Assembly: GCA_963966185.1 (NCBI GenBank)
Contig: CAWZYM010000148.1
Span: forward strand, 449,001 to 513,000
DNA length: 64,000 nt
Reading direction: 5' to 3'
Origin: Rhabditoides inermis
Taxonomy: Eukaryota; Nematoda; Chromadorea; Rhabditida; Rhabditidae
A program made the translations under genes and the position numbers. Shown piece after piece: positions 33,373-45,670 of the stretch. Every line of letters begins with the position of its first letter. The first letter of the stretch is position 1. The notes beneath the pieces were generated by a model that was not told where the DNA came from, ran no database searches, and was given only the letters and a program-made list of their open reading frames with translations.

Positions 33373-34084
33373 AAAGCACGCGATCTAAACGATATCAGTG
33401 CAATCCACAGGCAGTGCGGATTGTGCACCTCCTGTCTGCTGGGGGCAGCCGGTGCGCGCCACTCCCCCCCCTAGAAAACCATCCGTACACGGGGGATTGC
33501 CTGCCCCTCAGGGGCGCGCGCGCGTATCTCGCTTCCTACAACAGCTAGCGTTACCAAAATCGAAACTTAACCATTTTTTAACATCCTGATAACATCTATC
33601 AGCATCACATTGTTCTCGCAAAGATTCTAAGGAACCTTACGTTCAGTCGCCTTTTGCCGATTCTAGCGCGCGACTAGGGTTAACACAAACCAACCAGCGC
33701 TGCCGCGCTGGTTGTAATTCGAGAAACATATGGGGCTTCCTCTTAGAGAGATAGAGATAGAGTCCAGAATGTTGCGAATATGATATGCTACAGCTACATG
33801 ACTGCCGCCAAAGTTTAATAAGCGAGTTACTGGGATAGAAATGTGTACATGTCTGCAAAGAACAAAAAGTTGCTAATGTTGTCCGTAGCGTGCACCAGCT
33901 TTTATTCGCGGAGTTATCGGCCTAATCTTGACGCGCATAGCTTGCACTGAAAAAGAAGAATGCCTGTCTCCTCTGATATCTGCAGTGCACCGTCTAGCGA
34001 TAGAGAGGGGAGGGGAGAGAAGGAGGGAGGGAGGGAGAGAGAGAGAGAGACAGACAGACAGATAAAGAGAGAGGTGCAGAAACT

Positions 34085-34134
<50 letters not shown>

Positions 34135-34776
34135 AACTCAGACCAATGTCAGCTTTCTTGATAAATATGAAACAACCAACCAAGTACATACAACGTAACA
34201 AAGTATTCGTTGCACGTTGCATAAGCAAATTACATCCACTACTCTTTCTTTTTTTATGTGAAACAATCTCAATGCACTCTTTTCACATCAGAGGATGATT
34301 GTTTGGTAGCAGAGGAGTTAGCATTCCACTCCTCTTTTTCTAGTCAAAGTATAATATTATTCTGGGAGATAGTTCGCCAGATTACGGTAGAAAATCGATC
34401 TACCCTTGAGTCGCATTCGATCTACCTTCTAGTCGTGAGGAGACCCAAGCGCGCGCTTTCAAACGATAATATTGATCAAAGAAGCCGGCATGCGAATCAA
34501 AGAGGCCGCGCGACACTCGACCATTTGCACGCGCTGTCTGGCCTCTCTCGCTCGAAACTGAGTTTCGCCAACTGACCCCGGCTGGCAATAACAGAAACTA
34601 TCCACCAGGCGACGACTATATGGGAGCACCGAGGCTGTATTTGATTGATTTTCCTTGTCGTATGGTTTTGCCTTCTATTTCGTGACCAGCAAAGTTTTAT
34701 ATGAAGAACTACATTGATGAAACACGCACAGTTGTATTGGAACACGTTTATTAGCAACACAATAACTACGATTGTT
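33373..34776. other. Intergenic region between saposin genes 1 and 2
   Basis: A GC-rich stretch at 33400-33530 and two GA arrays (34031-34130) are seen. No gene is recognised. Confidence 0.5.
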
Positions 34777-35590
34777 CTACAACTCGTCCTTGTTTTCTTC
34801 GACGCACATTCCGATTTTCTTGCACACCTGTAAAAACACATGGACAACCATAACCATAAACCATTGTTCAGCATTCTTTTAAAGTACGGTATAAACATTT
34901 GAGAATGTGATTGAGAGTTACCCACATGGATGTACTCGCTTCCCTTGTTCATCTCCTCTACCAGTGTGGGGAGATGGTCAGCAGCCGCGTTGGTACACAT
35001 CTGCATCAACAACAACTCCTCCTTCATTCCAACCTCAGAAACATTGCACACAATACATAAACACTATACATTGTTGACATGAACCTCCCACTCACTTCTC
35101 TGAGTGTACTCATGGGAAGGCCGGCACACGCGGACTTCACTTGCTGAAATATCACTTAGTTACATGGTTAGTCGTAAGAAGTAAGGGGAGACTTTATTTG
35201 ATTTGATCGTTAACGATTGAAATATTCTGGTATACTTGGCAGTTTTCGAAAGTCTCCAGTTCAGCAGTGAGAAACTCGAAAAAGAAGAAGAAAACTGTAC
35301 CCTTTTTGAACCATACACAATAAAATTTAGAATAGGAAAACTCGATAAATAGTGAGCAACCTGATGGATGACATTGTGGTCCTCCCTAGCCACTGCGGCC
35401 ACTTCATTCGCCAGCACCTGACACACCGTGCACCCGATCTCAGCCACCTCAACAGGGAAAATCAAGGCATTTCACACGCTCGGATTGATTTATCAGTTGT
35501 TAGAAAAAAAAATAAGAATACCTGGTGAGGCGGGACCATGTCGGCTGCGACGAGAGCAGCGACAGCGAGGAGGGCGAGGAGGGAACGCAT
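34777..35590 (-). CDS. Saposin-like protein 2, 120 aa
   Basis: Exons 35522-35590, 35361-35447, 35096-35143, 34926-35033, 34777-34827, all phase 0. Signal peptide MRSLLALLAVAALVAA; domain cysteines in GCTVC, SACAGL, MQMC and VCKKIGMC (six). The tail (VEENKDEL) extends 8 residues past the last Cys, unlike its neighbours, which end at the Cys, and ends in KDEL, a canonical ER-retention signal; whether it works here is open. Exons 2 and 4 use GAG acceptors (TTGAG, CTGAG). CTTATCAG (35701-35708), a GATA site in reverse, lies 111 bp upstream of the ATG. Confidence 0.85.
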
Positions 35591-36376
35591 GCTACTGGCA
35601 GAGGATAGATGGACAAGCTGTTTGGAAAAGAACAAATGGAATAGACACGAACTGGCAAAGCAACGTGGCCTAGCCTGGCAGCTGGTCCCACTACGACTTT
35701 CTTATCAGCGCGGGCGATTGATTACTGAACGCTTTCCGGTTTGCGTTATACACATGTATATGAATGCTCTTTCTCCTTTGTGACAACTACATACTTTACT
35801 TCATTACCTGAGCGATCCGATGGCTCAATGTAGCGCGGGTCTCATGCTCTCATCTTCCACCAGTTGCGTTCGCGCGGACATGGCATGCGGTGCCAATACA
35901 AATGGATAGAAGTCGTGCAGCCCATCAGCTGCCTCTCCATAGTTCGATGTGCGGTGCGGATCCGTCCCAGACCCAGACTCTTCTAAGTGATTGTACTCGG
36001 TAGAAAGTAGGAAGAACATGGTCTTTATCTTTCAGAGTAGCTAGTGTCTTTTTTATGCTACAGAATGCAGCCCAGCCAGCGCGTATCCTTCTGCTTATAC
36101 CCTCCTCGAGCGTGTTGGTGCCGTTGATGAGCTTGCCGTGATAGACATATAGCTTTCCACAGACTCCAAATCTCCGTCCAACCTCATCACTCTGAGGTGA
36201 ACTTAGTTGGCCTTTCGACAAAAAACTGGGGGCATTTAATATGATTACTGATTAGATCAAGATCGAGGAGCACATGATGTGAGCAAGAGACAGAGAGGCT
36301 AAGTGTAGAGTGCATATCAGAAATAACAAAACTACATTGCCAATGTATGATATTGCTTTATTGAATGTATGGTAGT
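35591..36376. other. Intergenic, no gene recognised
   Basis: Contains the presumed promoter of saposin gene 2 and AT-rich sequence. Short open frames near 35825-36221 (minus) show no motif. Confidence 0.45.
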
Positions 36377-37026
36377 CTAGCACATGTGGACGTCTCCGCA
36401 GATCTGCTGGGGAGAGTGGCCGGCCTCGACTCCAGCGATGATCGACTCGATCTCCTTGTTCACAAAGTTCTCGCAGTCCTGCAACACTCAACACATCATA
36501 CATCATAGACATTCTACCTTCACTGGATCTGTCCTATCATTGCCAATTTTGAGTTTAGATTGATATGGGATTAATATGTTGTGTGGTGTGTGGATGGTAA
36601 TAGGTAATTACTGCTGACTTGTGTCGTGCAGTTGGGAGACTGACCTTGGCGAAGGCGGGGAAGGGGATCTTGTCGCAGATCTGGTCGGCCTTCTTCTCGA
36701 TGTCGGGCTCCTCGTCGTTGATCATCTTCTCCACCTCCTTGACGATGAACGTGCACGCCATGCACTCGATGCCGCCTCCGACCTGTAGAAAAAAACGTAC
36801 AACCACTACTAACGATTAGAGTTCTCAGTAGACTCTTTTCGATTGCAAAATGTACGTGTACGAGTCTCATCGTCAAGTCAGAAGTCAGAAGTCTCTTGAA
36901 TAAAAAAAACTGAGGAATGTGCGATTGTAGCCTGCCTTGGATGGTTGCCTTGCGTACCTTGGCGGCGGGGATGGCGACAGAGGCGACGACGGCAAGAAGA
37001 GCGAGGAGGAGGACGAAGAAACGCAT
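36377..37026 (-). CDS. Saposin-like protein 3, 102 aa
   Basis: Exons 36958-37026, 36645-36782, 36377-36478, phase 0. Signal peptide MRFFVLLLALLAVVASVA; cysteines in ECMAC, QICDKI, DCENF and ICGDVHMC (six, ending at the last residue). Two central saposin exons seen as separate in its neighbours are fused into one here. CTGATAAG (37214-37221) sits 188 bp upstream of the ATG. Confidence 0.88.
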
Positions 37027-37927
37027 ACTGAAAGGGAAACGTGGGGACACTCCAAGGAACACGACAGTAGCGCGCACTGCGAGAAGTGGTAGCATAGAAA
37101 CTTTTCAGACTAGGAATTAGAGGAGTAGAGGATCCTGTCTTTCCGGCACACGCGCTCCTTTTTATACCCGGTTGTACGGACGTGTGCGTTGAGCCCCGCC
37201 CGGCGGTGATTGGCTGATAAGAGCGGCGCGGGTTTTATGAAGTCCGCGATAAGCATGTGTTAATCCGGGTTCTTTCTTCTATCATGCCGCGTGCTATCGC
37301 GATCCACGTGGAATCGGCTGCCGGCACCCGGATAGACCGCATATCACGCTCGTTTTATCGCATTGTTGCGCGAGATTAAAGAACTTCTTCGTATTTCGAA
37401 TTGCGATGGAAAAATCGGGTGATTTACTCGTGAATGTGACCGAAAAAGTTCCATCAATTCTACCAGTAATGTGTACATATGGTGATGAGCACGAGAACTT
37501 ACAAGAACTAGCTGTTATACTGTTGTTCAGGGGTTAATCGCTGGTTCGCTTCCTCAGGCCTCCTTGTGAGCACGCGCTGTCGCTCTTACGAAACTCGCAC
37601 ACGCGGTGTCATTCTGCTACATACCATAGCAGCCAGAAGGAGTCACATTTCCATCTACGGACTCCAGAAAGCAAAACCTCCGAACACACGATTCATCGTT
37701 TTCTGAAGATGTCGTCGTAGTTCATGAATAAGAATATAAGAATTCTCTTTTCTCGGCGAGGGGTACTCCGAATTCTACCAAAAAACAACAACAACAACAA
37801 CAACAACGAAAGACGATGTGTGTACGATTCATTATGTGCGGAACAAATTGAACACGAAGAAATGTGTATATGTCATGCTTTATTACATTATATATTATAT
37901 TATTGCAGAGTGAGTGTTGTGTTGTGT

Positions 37928-38823
37928 CTAGCACATGTGGATGTCCTTGCAGATCACATCCGGGGTGTCCTTGGCGATGATCTGAATGAGTCGAGGTGAG
38001 AAAGAGAGAAGGGCATATCAGGTGCTCAGCACCACTACACTATCAGAACTACAATCTATGTGACCGACAGAACTTTCTCAAAATGCGAAAAAAAAACTAA
38101 TAAGATGTGTCACGTATTCCAATTCCATTATCTACTCGTGCTATCGGCTTGATCTCGTGTCCCCATCCCCTATCCTCTCAGCCCCACTCACTCCGGCCTC
38201 GATCTTCTCCAGCTCTCCGTCAATCAGGTTCTTGCACTCCTGAATGAATTCAGGTATAATAGTGTACTTGAGAGGATGTGGATAACGATGCACCATCAAA
38301 CACAGAGCATCGAGTTCGCACCTGGTCGATGAATGGCGCGAACGCTCCGAGCTTCTTGGTCAGATCGTCGCACTCGTGGTTCACTACCTGAAAGGAGTTA
38401 GGTTCAGTTGAGTGTTGATATACACATATTGCCATACTGTGTACTCGGTCAGTGTTTCCTGGAAGGGGGGGGGGCACTCACGTTCTCGAGGTTGGGCTCG
38501 TCCTTCTCCATCTCCTTCTCGGCGCCCTCGATGATGCTGTCGCACAGACCGCACATCACGTTAGCCTACAACACATCACATTGACAACTTGAACGACTCT
38601 GCCATACTTTGTCGTCGTCGTACACTAATACTTGTTCTACAGTATTGAGATGATGCTGTCCGAAGAGGACACGCCAGCAGTCCTCTTCGGACATCACTTT
38701 AGCTATTCACTCTCCTCCTTTTCTCCTTACTGCAGTATGTATGTGTTGTTTGACTACCTTGTTGGGGATGACGATGGCGGCGGCAACGGCGAAGAGAGCG
38801 AGAAGGGCGAGCAGGGAACGCAT
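37928..38823 (-). CDS. Saposin-like protein 4, 105 aa
   Basis: Exons 38758-38823, 38482-38565, 38322-38387, 38192-38239, 37928-37981, phase 0. Signal peptide MRSLLALLALFAVAAA; cysteines in MCGLC, HECDDL, ECKNL and ICKDIHMC. Exon sizes (22, 28, 22, 16 and 17 codons) match those of saposin genes 5 and, in part, 6, so these arose by tandem duplication. GATA-type sites at 39064-39069 and TTGATAAG at 39083-39090 lie upstream. Confidence 0.88.
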
Positions 38824-39090
38824 TCTGGAGGGGGGAGGGTGAGTAGGGACAGACAAGAAGGCGATAGAACAGAACACGCACGACCAGATGAGGATGATGT
38901 GATGAGGTATGACATGAGGAGATCGTGTGAATGAATAAGAAAAGCGTTCTGGCCGGTCTTTCAAGACCTGAGTGATCTTTTGGTTCTCGGTGATCTGCCT
39001 ATATACCCTCTCCCGTGTAGCCATCAGGCTACACGCCACACACATGACCGGCAGTTTGATCTGTGATAACCATTTTGCAGTCTTGATAAG

Positions 39091-39927
39091 TGCGCAGCTG
39101 ATCCGGGTTGGCTATCTCGCAAGATGACTGCTATATCAGCACGCGGTGATGGCTGACGATCTATCAAACTATTTCGTCGCGTTCTTGAAATTCAATGAAT
39201 ATGTGGAAATTTTTCTCTCTCAGTATTTTGATCATCCTTTGTCAACGAAATCCGCGCTATGCGGTCTTTTTTCAAAAAAAGTTGAAAAATATATGATCGT
39301 AAAATCCTCTCCAAACTGGCAGGAAAAGGCGGGGCTTGAAAGTTGGACCCGTCACTTGGCCTACTGCCAATCAAGAATCAACCACGATGACACACGCAAA
39401 ACTGTAGATTTGGAATTTGTTCCGCGACCTCCGCGAAGAGAAGGCGAGACGCGCGTTTCTCGTGCGTCCGACTAGTGACACCCGATTACATATGTCAGTA
39501 TACATATTCTCACAACAGCTATAGAATGACATGCAAATCGGAGAATGGAGACGATAAGTATGAAAATAGCCAGCTTGGATGGTGGGAATGGAACGGCGGA
39601 GGAAACATCTTGGATAAACCAGAATGAAGATTTGAGAGAAACAAAAGGCAAAGGTGGTACAACAAAAACAAATCAACAAATCGTACGTAAAAGTTTGATC
39701 GTTTTTTGAGAGTTTTTCCAATGTGTTGGTGTGAAAAACGCGCATGGTTTTTGTCCGGAAAACAACACAAAACTGCTCAAGCTCAACAACCGTAAAATAT
39801 GTATGACAATGAACTACATAGAAGTACGCACTAGAGTTAATGAAACTGTTCATGCCGACGTCACAAACAAAATCAATATTGAATGTGTTTATTTACATGT
39901 AAGTATGTACGTATGTATATAGCGTGT
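39091..39927. other. Intergenic between saposin genes 4 and 5
   Basis: AT-rich; short open frames on both strands show no motif. Confidence 0.45.
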
Positions 39928-42416
39928 TCAGCACATGTGCACGTCCTTGCAGATAACCGCGGGAGTCTCCTTATTCTCCAGCTGAAAACACGGAAGTCAT
40001 TGAAATTAGCGATCATTCAGTGATTAATGAAATTGTCGTGGAAACGACACTTCGGAAGTGAACAATAAAGTTGTCAATTGTTATAGATTAACGCGATACT
40101 TGATACATATAGCTTGCCATACCTTGGCGACGATGTTCTCCATCTCATTGTCAAGGAAGCTCCTGCACATCTGCAAGGCGAACAATGAAAAGTATATTGG
40201 ATATGAACAAGGACAATGTGACAAAAGTTACACACTAGTGCAGACCACTCACACCGTCGAGGAATTTGCCCATCGCTCCGAGCTTATCGCAAATAGCATC
40301 ACACGCCCTGTTAGCGAACTGAAAACAATCACAATAGTACACTCGCTTAAGCGACACATAAGCGAGGGACTGCGAGGGACCTACATAACATGTATCGTAA
40401 CATGCGTAACAACAACCTAACATGCGCGGATCATGTTAGCATCATGTCGAGGCTACTCGCGTGGAGCATGTGAGTGAGTGAGTGAGTGAGACAGAGACAG
40501 AGACAGAGACAGAGACAGAGACAGAGACAGAGACAGAGACAGAGACAGAGACAGAGACAGAGACAGAGACAGAGACAGAGACAGAGACAGAGACAGAGAC
40601 AGAGACAGAGACAGAGACAGAGACAGAGACAGAGACAGAGACAGAGACAGAGACAGAGACAGAGACAGAGACAGAGACAGAGACAGAGACAGAGACAGAG
40701 ACAGAGACAGAGACAGAGACAGAGACAGAGACAGAGACAGAGACAGAGACAGAGACAGAGACAGAGACAGAGACAGAGACAGAGACAGAGACAGAGACAG
40801 AGACAGAGACAGAGACAGAGACAGAGACAGAGACAGAGACAGAGACAGAGACAGAGACAGAGACAGAGACAGAGACAGAGACAGAGACAGAGACAGAGAC
40901 AGAGACAGAGACAGAGACAGAGACAGAGACAGAGACAGAGACAGAGACAGAGACAGAGACAGAGACAGAGACAGAGACAGAGACAGAGACAGAGACAGAG
41001 ACAGAGACAGAGACAGAGACAGAGACAGAGACAGAGACAGAGACAGAGACAGAGACAGAGACAGAGACAGAGACAGAGACAGAGACAGAGACAGAGACAG
41101 AGACAGAGACAGAGACAGAGACAGAGACAGAGACAGAGACAGAGACAGAGACAGAGACAGAGACAGAGACAGAGACAGAGACAGAGACAGAGACAGAGAC
41201 AGAGACAGAGACAGAGACAGAGACAGAGACAGAGACAGAGACAGAGACAGAGACAGAGACAGAGACAGAGACAGAGACAGAGACAGAGACAGAGACAGAG
41301 ACAGAGACAGAGACAGAGACAGAGACAGAGACAGAGACAGAGACAGAGACAGAGACAGAGACAGAGACAGAGACAGAGACAGAGACAGAGACAGAGACAG
41401 AGACAGAGACAGAGACAGAGACAGAGACAGAGACAGAGACAGAGACAGAGACAGAGACAGAGACAGAGACAGAGACAGAGACAGAGACAGAGACAGAGAC
41501 AGAGACAGAGACAGAGACAGAGACAGAGACAGAGACAGAGACAGAGACAGAGACAGAGACAGAGACAGAGACAGAGACAGAGACAGAGACAGAGACAGAG
41601 ACAGAGACAGAGACAGAGACAGAGACAGAGACAGAGACAGAGACAGAGACAGAGACAGAGACAGAGACAGAGACAGAGACAGAGACAGAGACAGAGACAG
41701 AGACAGAGACAGAGACAGAGACAGAGACAGAGACAGAGACAGAGACAGAGACAGAGACAGAGACAGAGACAGAGACAGAGACAGAGACAGAGACAGAGAC
41801 AGAGACAGAGACAGAGACAGAGACAGAGACAGAGACAGAGACAGAGACAGAGACAGAGACAGAGACAGAGACAGAGACAGAGACAGAGACAGAGACAGAG
41901 ACAGAGACAGAGACAGAGACAGAGACAGAGACAGAGACAGAGACAGAGACAGAGACAGAGACAGAGACAGAGACAGAGACAGAGACAGAGACAGAGACAG
42001 AGACAGAGACAGAGACAGAGACAGAGACAGAGACAGAGACAGAGACAGAGAGAGGGGACTGTCTGTGTGTCTGTCTTGCCGTACCCCCTCGAGGTCTGGC
42101 TCCTCCTGCTGCAGCTCCTTCTCCAGCATGCCCACCACGCCCTCGCACATCGGACAGAACACCTCGTTGTCCTCAAATGGAAGTACTGTTAAGAAGCGGT
42201 CAGTCTCTTCGAGAACCCTTTCGAAATACGACCAAACAACACGACCAAACAGATCACCTAGACTACATGTTCCGAACGCGTTTTGAAAGCGTAGTAAAAA
42301 CTCTACCGTAGTAATTCTCTGTTGTACATTACTGTAAGTGTCTACAGTACCTGGTTGGGTACGATGGCGGCGGCAGCAACGGCAGCGAGAGCTGCGAGAA
42401 CGAGGAAGGCGCGCAT
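39928..42416 (-). CDS. Saposin-like protein 5, 106 aa, with giant repeat intron
   Basis: Exons 42351-42416, 42085-42171, 40253-40318, 40123-40170, 39928-39981, phase 0. Signal peptide MRAFLVLAALAAVAAAA; cysteines in FCPMC, RACDAIC, MCRSF and ICKDVHMC, seven in all, one more than the canonical six. Exon 2 is entered through a GAG acceptor (TTTGAG). Intron 40319-42084 (1.77 kb; neighbours' introns are mostly under 300 bp) is almost wholly the (AGACAG)n array. Three GATAAG sites (42745-42766) lie about 330 bp upstream of the ATG. Confidence 0.88.
40480..42050 (+). repeat. (AGACAG)n hexamer array, about 260 copies
   Basis: Virtually perfect 6-bp tandem array over ~1.57 kb, preceded by a short (GAGT)n run at 40465-40490. 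It lacks stops in most frames, giving artificial Thr-Glu, Arg-Gln, Leu-Ser, Ser-Val and Cys-Leu frames that are not coding. It sits in an intron of saposin gene 5. Confidence 0.98.
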
Positions 42417-42744
42417 TCTGCAAACTGGACAGTGAGCAAGTGCGCAACGATCAATGCCAACGTGTACTGCTACTGTCTGTCGGTGTTCATTTATACGGAA
42501 TGTGAGAGAAGCGATAGACAGCCGCACAGGCTGCGATAACCTTCGGCCACCACGTGTTACCAGAGATCGAGCAATCACTCGCTGCGTAGTTGTAGCTGAT
42601 AACACGAGATTAGACCAATCAAACGATTCTCTGTGGAATGTGTGCTAATCTGTCCCGGATGTGTTTTTCTTTCGCAGATCTTCAAAACGGTAAGGTGCTT
42701 CGGATCACACTGCAAACGAAAAAAGAGAGCTGGACGTCTTGTCA

Positions 42745-42766
42745 GATAAGTGAGATAAGAGATAAG
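42745..42766 (+). promoter_or_regulatory. Triple GATAAG cluster upstream of saposin gene 5
   Basis: GATAAG at 42745, 42754 and 42761. In C. elegans such sites bind ELT-2-type GATA factors that drive intestinal genes; function here is inferred from position and from the presence of GATA-type sites upstream of all seven saposin genes. Confidence 0.45.
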
Positions 42767-43350
42767 GAACAACGTAGACAGCCGATCTGATGGGTTTACT
42801 ATCTGATGAGACGTAATATCCGTGTGACTTGTAACCTCAACCTGATCGCTGATCAACTAGACTACCGTTATTATCTGTAAACATTAGATTCTGTTCTAAT
42901 CAGATTCTTAAGAATTATTGGCAGAATGGCATAATGTGAAAATATGCGATAAGTCGTATCGCGGAAAAATCACAATACAGTTCATACACGCATAGACATA
43001 AATTTGACAACACAATCGACCTGGTAAAACGATTTCATAATCGTGTTCGTTCTATTACTAACTTATAGATCTAAGAAAAAAGGTTGTTGTTAACTGTTGT
43101 GGTTGTTGTGGTTGTTGTGAATCGAAAATGATTGTTGTGAACCGAGCTGGATGAATTGAAGACAATTCTTTAAAGGATATTATGTACAGTTCGTCTTTTT
43201 GTTTGCTTCTAGGACATTTCGTAAAGGTGAATATTCTTATTATTTATCAGATTATTCACATAACATGGCTACATGGCAGAAACAATGTTTAGAAAACGTG
43301 GAGTAATCAATGGCAATGCGTGTTAGAAACAATGTGTGCTCGCTGCTCGT
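42767..43350. other. Intergenic, nothing recognised
   Basis: AT-rich with a short (GTTGTG)n-like stretch near 43085-43140. Confidence 0.5.
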
Positions 43351-43918
43351 TTAGCAGAGACTGATTCTCTCGCAGGTGCGATGCGGGCTCTCCTTCTCCT
43401 TGATATCAGATATCACTCTCTCCAATTCATGACCCAGTTCCTTCTGGCAGATCTGAAACATATCAGGTATAGCCATTAATGTCCATCACTCACCTTCTTG
43501 AGAGCCATTCCTATGAGTCCCAGACCATCGCAGACCACTTCGCAAATCTTCCCGGCATTCTGTAAAACCAAGTACTGTAACTGTACAGTTTCGAATCAGA
43601 TTAGAGACTATGTGTTAGAGACTAGACTCTTGCATTCTTTCATCTGTCTATTCTCTCGACTGGCCTCGTTGATACTCGCTTCATCCTGTGCCTGTTCCTC
43701 CAGGTCGCCGATGAACTTCTCACAGATATGACACGCGTCCACGTGACGCTGCAAATCGAAAAGTGTTTATGTGATGAAGTATGGCATGTGGCTGTTGTGT
43801 TGAGAATTCGTATTTTTGCAAGAATTACCGCGACTTTCGAGTTGTGTCCACTCAGCTCGCTGATGTCTGCAGCGTACGCAACTGCTGCGAATGCGAGCAG
43901 AGCACAGATTGCCTTCAT
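43351..43918 (-). CDS. Saposin-like protein 6, 113 aa
   Basis: Exons 43829-43918, 43665-43748, 43494-43559, 43351-43452. Signal peptide MKAICALLAFAAVAYAA; cysteines in ACHIC, ICEVVC, ICQKE and TCERISLC. Exon 2 ends at 28 codons, as in gene 4, but the following bases are GCCAGT, not GT; a GC-AG intron is the only donor that keeps the frame. Divergent from the others in its C-terminal motif (ISLC instead of HMC). CTTATCT at 43998-44004 is 80 bp upstream. Confidence 0.8.
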
Positions 43919-44533
43919 TGTACCGATGGGGCGCTCAGTATCGTACTCCATCATCATAGACTTTTATACCTATTCACTATGTTGTTTTTGCAGTATGCTT
44001 ATCTAGGTAACGGTAAGTGCATAATAATAGATAACATCGTTAACTGTAGTGTTTTCTCGTGGACAACAACATGTAATGTGTGCACTGTGGATGTTCGAAA
44101 TGATCATAATGTTTGCGTGAATGATATGATCAAATCACTTGTGGGACTTTGCTTTGTTAGAAGACTCATCCCTACTCGGGATGATTGTTTATTTATGTGA
44201 CTGAAAATTAATTTTCTTCGCATTGCATCTTGATCATGGCACAACTACTTGACATTAGTATGAGGGTGCGGGTGCGGGCCAACCGGACAACAAAACTGAA
44301 TGATGTTGTTATTCCAAACCACTTTGTTGTTATGCTTGCTGCAGAACGATCGTATCAAAAGGACTAAATTATCGCACAAATAACAACATTGTGTGAGGCG
44401 CATTTCGACAACATTGTATAAAGCATGAATACTTGAAAAATTTCTTCGTTTCCATCAATTGTGAATTGTTTTTAGTACCAGTCAAATCAAAAAAGAGAGT
44501 TATATTTATTGTACACTCTTCAATCTACAGTGT

Positions 44534-44882
44534 CTAGCAGAAGTGGAAGTCCTTTCCGCACACGGTGTTCGGGTCCTCTCCCGCCTCGATCTTCTTCAGC
44601 ATGGAACGGATCATGCCGTCAACGGCCTGCTTGCAGATCTGGAAAGCATTCCATTCTCTTTCTCACCTCTCCACTCTCCAGCTCGCCATTCGCACTGATC
44701 TGATCATTTTTACTGGGCGAGTGAATTATCCTTGATGTGTTAATCTCCTCGTTTGTTGTGCACTGAGCACTAACAAAGGAGAATCCACAACCACAACGAC
44801 ACTCACGCTATCGAAGATTCCCTTCTTGGTGATGGCATCGCACTCGGAGTTGGCGAGAGCCTCGATCTGAGGCTCCTCCTGG

Positions 44883-44934
<52 letters not shown>

Positions 44935-45238
44935 TTTTCCCCTCTCTCTCCCTCTTCCCTTTCCCCTCCCTCTCTCTCTCTCTTACCCACCTTCTCCTCC
45001 ATGGCGATCACCTTCTCGTCGAGGTTCTTGCAGATTTCGCACAGGGGTCCACCGGCGTACTCAAATCACATCATCAACTATCGAATCAAACTCATGTGCT
45101 ATACCGTACTCGGAGTGTACCGTACCTCTACCGTACCGTACCTCTACCTACAGTACCTCATATTTTTGCACATACCTGGACGGGACGGAAGGCAGCGGCG
45201 ACAGCGACGAGGGCAAGGAGAGCGAGAAGGAAACGCAT
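44534..45238 (-). CDS. Saposin-like protein 7, 102 aa
   Basis: Exons 45176-45238, 44991-45059, 44807-44878, 44534-44638, phase 0. Signal peptide MRFLLALLALVAVAAAF; cysteines in LCEIC, SECDAI, ICKQA and VCGKDFHFC. The intron 44879-44990 is almost entirely a GA/CT run, so the acceptor is set by TTCCAG. Exon 2 uses a TTTGAG acceptor. GATAA at 45384 is ~145 bp upstream. Confidence 0.85.
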
Positions 45239-45639
45239 TCTGGAAGAAGACAACAATATATGTAGAAAGACAACAGGACACGAACTATCACTGCTAGACA
45301 AAGCTAAATCATTGAGAACAATGAATTCTTCATTTCCTTTTGCTCATTAAGTACGCCACTTCCCCGTCTTTCCGGATTAGTGAGATAACCATTTGCGGTC
45401 TCCTATCGCAGGAAAACGTGCGCGGCGTATTTACTAAGAATGAAGATAACAAAATCATCCGATTGCGGGAATCCAAAGCATTTTTGGGCCAAACATCAAA
45501 CAACTCACAAAACTCCTAATTAACGAACAATATTCTGTCAACAACCTTTGATATCTGAAACGTTATTGTAGCAAGTATAGTGTGCAAGTATTTGTGTCCT
45601 CCCCTTATTCAAGTTGACATCAGAGTTTTAATTATTTAC

Positions 45640-45670
45640 AGCGAGGAGAGCGAGGAGGGAACGCAAACTG
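45640..45670 (-). pseudogene. Relic signal-peptide exon of an eighth saposin gene
   Basis: Minus strand reads GCGTTCCCTCCTCGCTCTCC, the start of the MRSLLALLA exon of genes 2 and 4, but the ATG has become TTG and the frame meets TAA after LAV. No downstream saposin exon is visible between 45240 and 45640, apart from gene 7 itself. Confidence 0.55.

Noticed and set aside
40482..42311. Long open frames of Thr-Glu, Arg-Gln, Leu-Ser, Ser-Val and Cys-Leu repeats
   Set aside because: Produced by the stop-free AGACAG hexamer array in five frames at once; the array is an intron of a saposin gene.
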